From TH1177 sp042138015 (GTDB lineage Archaea > Thermoproteota > Nitrososphaeria > Nitrososphaerales > Nitrososphaeraceae): DNA of 15,423 nt. The translations under genes and the position numbers were made by a program. Positions 14,401-15,423 of this stretch are shown in pieces. The stretch lies in assembly GCA_042138015.1 (NCBI GenBank), contig JBHIVA010000049.1, positions 1-15,423 of the forward strand, in the 5' to 3' direction. The notes beneath the pieces were generated by a model that saw only the letters and a list, made by a program, of their open reading frames with translations, had not been told where the DNA came from and did not search any database. Numbering within the stretch: position 1 is the stretch's first letter; each line of letters starts with the position of its first letter.

Positions 14401-15045
14401 ATGAGGATTATTTCTGTAAACGTTGGCCTGCCGATCCAAGTCAATTTTGGGAGTGAACTTGTTACTACAGGTATTTTTAAAAATCCAGTAAAACACAGAG
14501 TCCAGCTAAACAAACTAAATTTAGACGGAGATAAACAAGCAGATTTGACTGTTCACGGCGGTATAGATAAAGCTGTTTATGCTTATCCATCAGAACATTA
14601 CGAGTTTTGGAAAAATGAGATAAAAGATTTTGAATATTCTTGGGGAACTTTTGGAGAAAATCTTACAACAGAAGGTTTATTCGAAGACAAAGTCAATATA
14701 GGCGATCAATTTAAAATTGGGAATGCAAAGGTAATTGCCACCCAACCCCGAATGCCATGTTATAAACTTGGAGTAAGATTTGGTAGGATGGATATAATAC
14801 GTAAATTTATGGCAAGTGAACGTTCTGGAATATATTTTAAAGTTGAGAAAGAAGGAGAAATTGGGGAAGGAGATAAAATCGAACTAATAAAAAGTGACAA
14901 AAATAATGTTTCAATACATGATATTGTTCGTCTTCAAACTAGTGAAAGTAAAAATAAAGAGTTGATGAATCGCGCAATAAAGCATAAAGAGCTTCCAGAG
15001 GGATGGCGCAACTATTTTATAGAAAAAATATCACTATTAAAATAA
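14401..15045 (+). CDS. MOSC-domain protein, YiiM-like
   Basis: A 214-residue protein with a complete MOSC domain and a C-terminal three-helix domain, the YiiM architecture. Seen: the N-terminal SVNVGLPIQV, then DLTVHGGIDKAVYAYPSEHY (48-67), GTFGENLTTEGL (82-93), GDQFKIGNAKVIATQPRMPCYKLG (101-124), with Cys120 the conserved residue proposed to hold the molybdenum cofactor or persulfide, and GIYFKVEKEGEIGEGD (143-158). The helical tail ends in ELPEGWRNYF. YiiM proteins use molybdenum cofactor to reduce N-hydroxylated compounds such as base analogues; MOSC domains in general carry sulfur or cofactor. moaA begins 27 bp downstream, so a shared cofactor role is likely. ATG 14401 has a TATA box about 29 bp upstream. 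Confidence 0.92.
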   Translation: MRIISVNVGLPIQVNFGSELVTTGIFKNPVKHRVQLNKLNLDGDKQADLTVHGGIDKAVYAYPSEHYEFWKNEIKDFEYSWGTFGENLTTEGLFEDKVNIGDQFKIGNAKVIATQPRMPCYKLGVRFGRMDIIRKFMASERSGIYFKVEKEGEIGEGDKIELIKSDKNNVSIHDIVRLQTSESKNKELMNRAIKHKELPEGWRNYFIEKISLLK

Positions 15046-15072
15046 ATCAAATATTGGATATAATGAAGAAAT

Positions 15073-15285
15073 TTGAGTCATGATAGTTCTGTAAAAAATT
15101 TAAAAGATGGATTTAATAGAGTAGCCAGAAAATTAAGAATTTCTGTAACCGATCAATGCAATATGAGATGTATTTATTGCATGCCAAATGGAAACGTTAA
15201 ATGGTTTGATAGTAAAGAAATTCTTACCTTTCAAGAAATTCTTAGAATAGTATCAATATTTTCAAGGTTAGGAAGGCTGTGTTAA
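15073..15285 (+). pseudogene. moaA: MoaA (GTP 3',8-cyclase), truncated N-terminal fragment
   Basis: Only the first 70 codons remain. MoaA is a radical-SAM enzyme that, with MoaC, turns GTP into cyclic pyranopterin monophosphate, the first step of molybdenum cofactor synthesis; full proteins have more than 300 residues. Seen: LRISVTDQCNMRCIYCMPNG with the CxxxCxxC cluster motif (C29, C33, C36), then EILTFQEILRIVSIFSRLG. Similarity ends there: the expected IxKVRLTGGEP does not follow in any frame, and the frame stops at TAA 15283-15285. The start is TTG 15073, after an in-frame TGA; no ATG is available. The break coincides with a GGCTGTG motif, suggesting an insertion. The fragment cannot be active since it lacks the SAM-binding GGEP and the C-terminal cluster. 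Confidence 0.85.
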
Positions 15286-15423
15286 CTTAGGACTCATTCA
15301 CCTCCAATTCTGAATAGGATTGTGTTTCTGATTGTTGTATTGTATAGATAAATGAATAGGTTAATCCAATTGTATACATGTTGTAAATCATAATTATTTT
15401 TATTTGTGTTGTTGATACATGGA
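15275..15423. mobile_element. Probable insertion-sequence end interrupting moaA (continues right)
   Basis: The moaA reading frame loses similarity exactly at about 15274, and GGCTGTG follows (15275-15281). GCTGTG is also the tip proposed for the left element (minus strand 192-187), and the orientation fits an element extending rightwards. The rest of the segment contains no moaA sequence in any frame. No second end or target duplication is visible, so this is an inference from abrupt loss of homology and a six-base match. Confidence 0.45.
15287..15423 (-). CDS. Possible C-terminal end of an ORF within the right element (partial)
   Basis: This minus-strand frame is open from the window edge to a TAA at 15289-15287, giving 44 residues that end in SYSELEVNES. 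The sequence is polar and matches nothing I recognise. If the right element is an insertion sequence, this could be the end of its transposase, in the same direction as the left one. An open frame of this length can also arise by chance in such DNA. Confidence 0.25.
   Translation of the reverse strand, partial: HVSTTQIKIIMIYNMYTIGLTYSFIYTIQQSETQSYSELEVNES

Overview
The window is AT-rich archaeal DNA, most likely from an ammonia-oxidising thaumarchaeon of the Nitrososphaerales; Candidatus Nitrosocosmicus or a close relative is my best guess. This rests on the gene content (DUF5519, DUF72, DUF4242 and DUF1059 proteins, a SufR-like regulator, an IS6-like transposase of the kind seen in this group, a secreted nuclease with CPDGYxxSPxGDCE repeats), on archaeal TATA elements about 25-30 bp upstream of several start codons, and on many TTG starts. 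No tRNA, rRNA or CRISPR array was seen. The organism assignment is an inference, not a search result.

Layout. Positions 1-192 are the end of an insertion sequence carrying the start of a transposase on the minus strand; it abuts the stop codon of a helix-turn-helix gene (192-641, minus) that may be truncated by it. Next is a SufR-like Fe-S regulator (792-1468, minus) broken by one frameshift. Divergent from it is a tight plus-strand cluster: a DUF5519 protein, a flavin-reductase-like protein, and a BNR/sortilin-type beta-propeller pseudogene with two frameshifts and an in-frame TGA. A zinc-free NADP-dependent oxidoreductase (3874-4911) follows, then a convergent NTF2/SnoaL-like protein and a VOC-fold protein. 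A 14-helix MFS exporter (6731-8311) and a membrane-anchored or secreted thermonuclease (8592-9338) come next. A DUF72 protein with a C-terminal PCNA-binding-like peptide (minus) is followed by a divergent pair, an unrecognised 109-residue protein and a DUF4242 protein. After a 608-bp empty stretch come a GNAT acetyltransferase, a small exported helical protein (minus), an ABM-fold protein, and a divergent DUF1059 / MOSC-moaA locus sharing a strong dyad in its promoter region. moaA is cut off after about 67 residues, apparently by another insertion-sequence end.

How they work together. This looks like an accessory, stress-related region and not a single pathway: redox and detoxification-type enzymes, an exporter, a secreted nuclease, a likely DNA-associated DUF72 protein, and a molybdenum-cofactor/MOSC pair. 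Decay is prominent: broken regulator, broken propeller gene, truncated moaA, possibly truncated HTH gene, insertion-sequence ends on both sides. All three frameshifts can be repaired by adding one base to a homopolymer run, so sequencing or assembly error has to be weighed against genuine pseudogenisation. I see no clearly new multi-gene system; the best leads are the PIP-box-like tail on DUF72, the 13-bp dyad at the DUF1059/MOSC promoter, and the insertion-sequence-bounded, decaying character of the segment.
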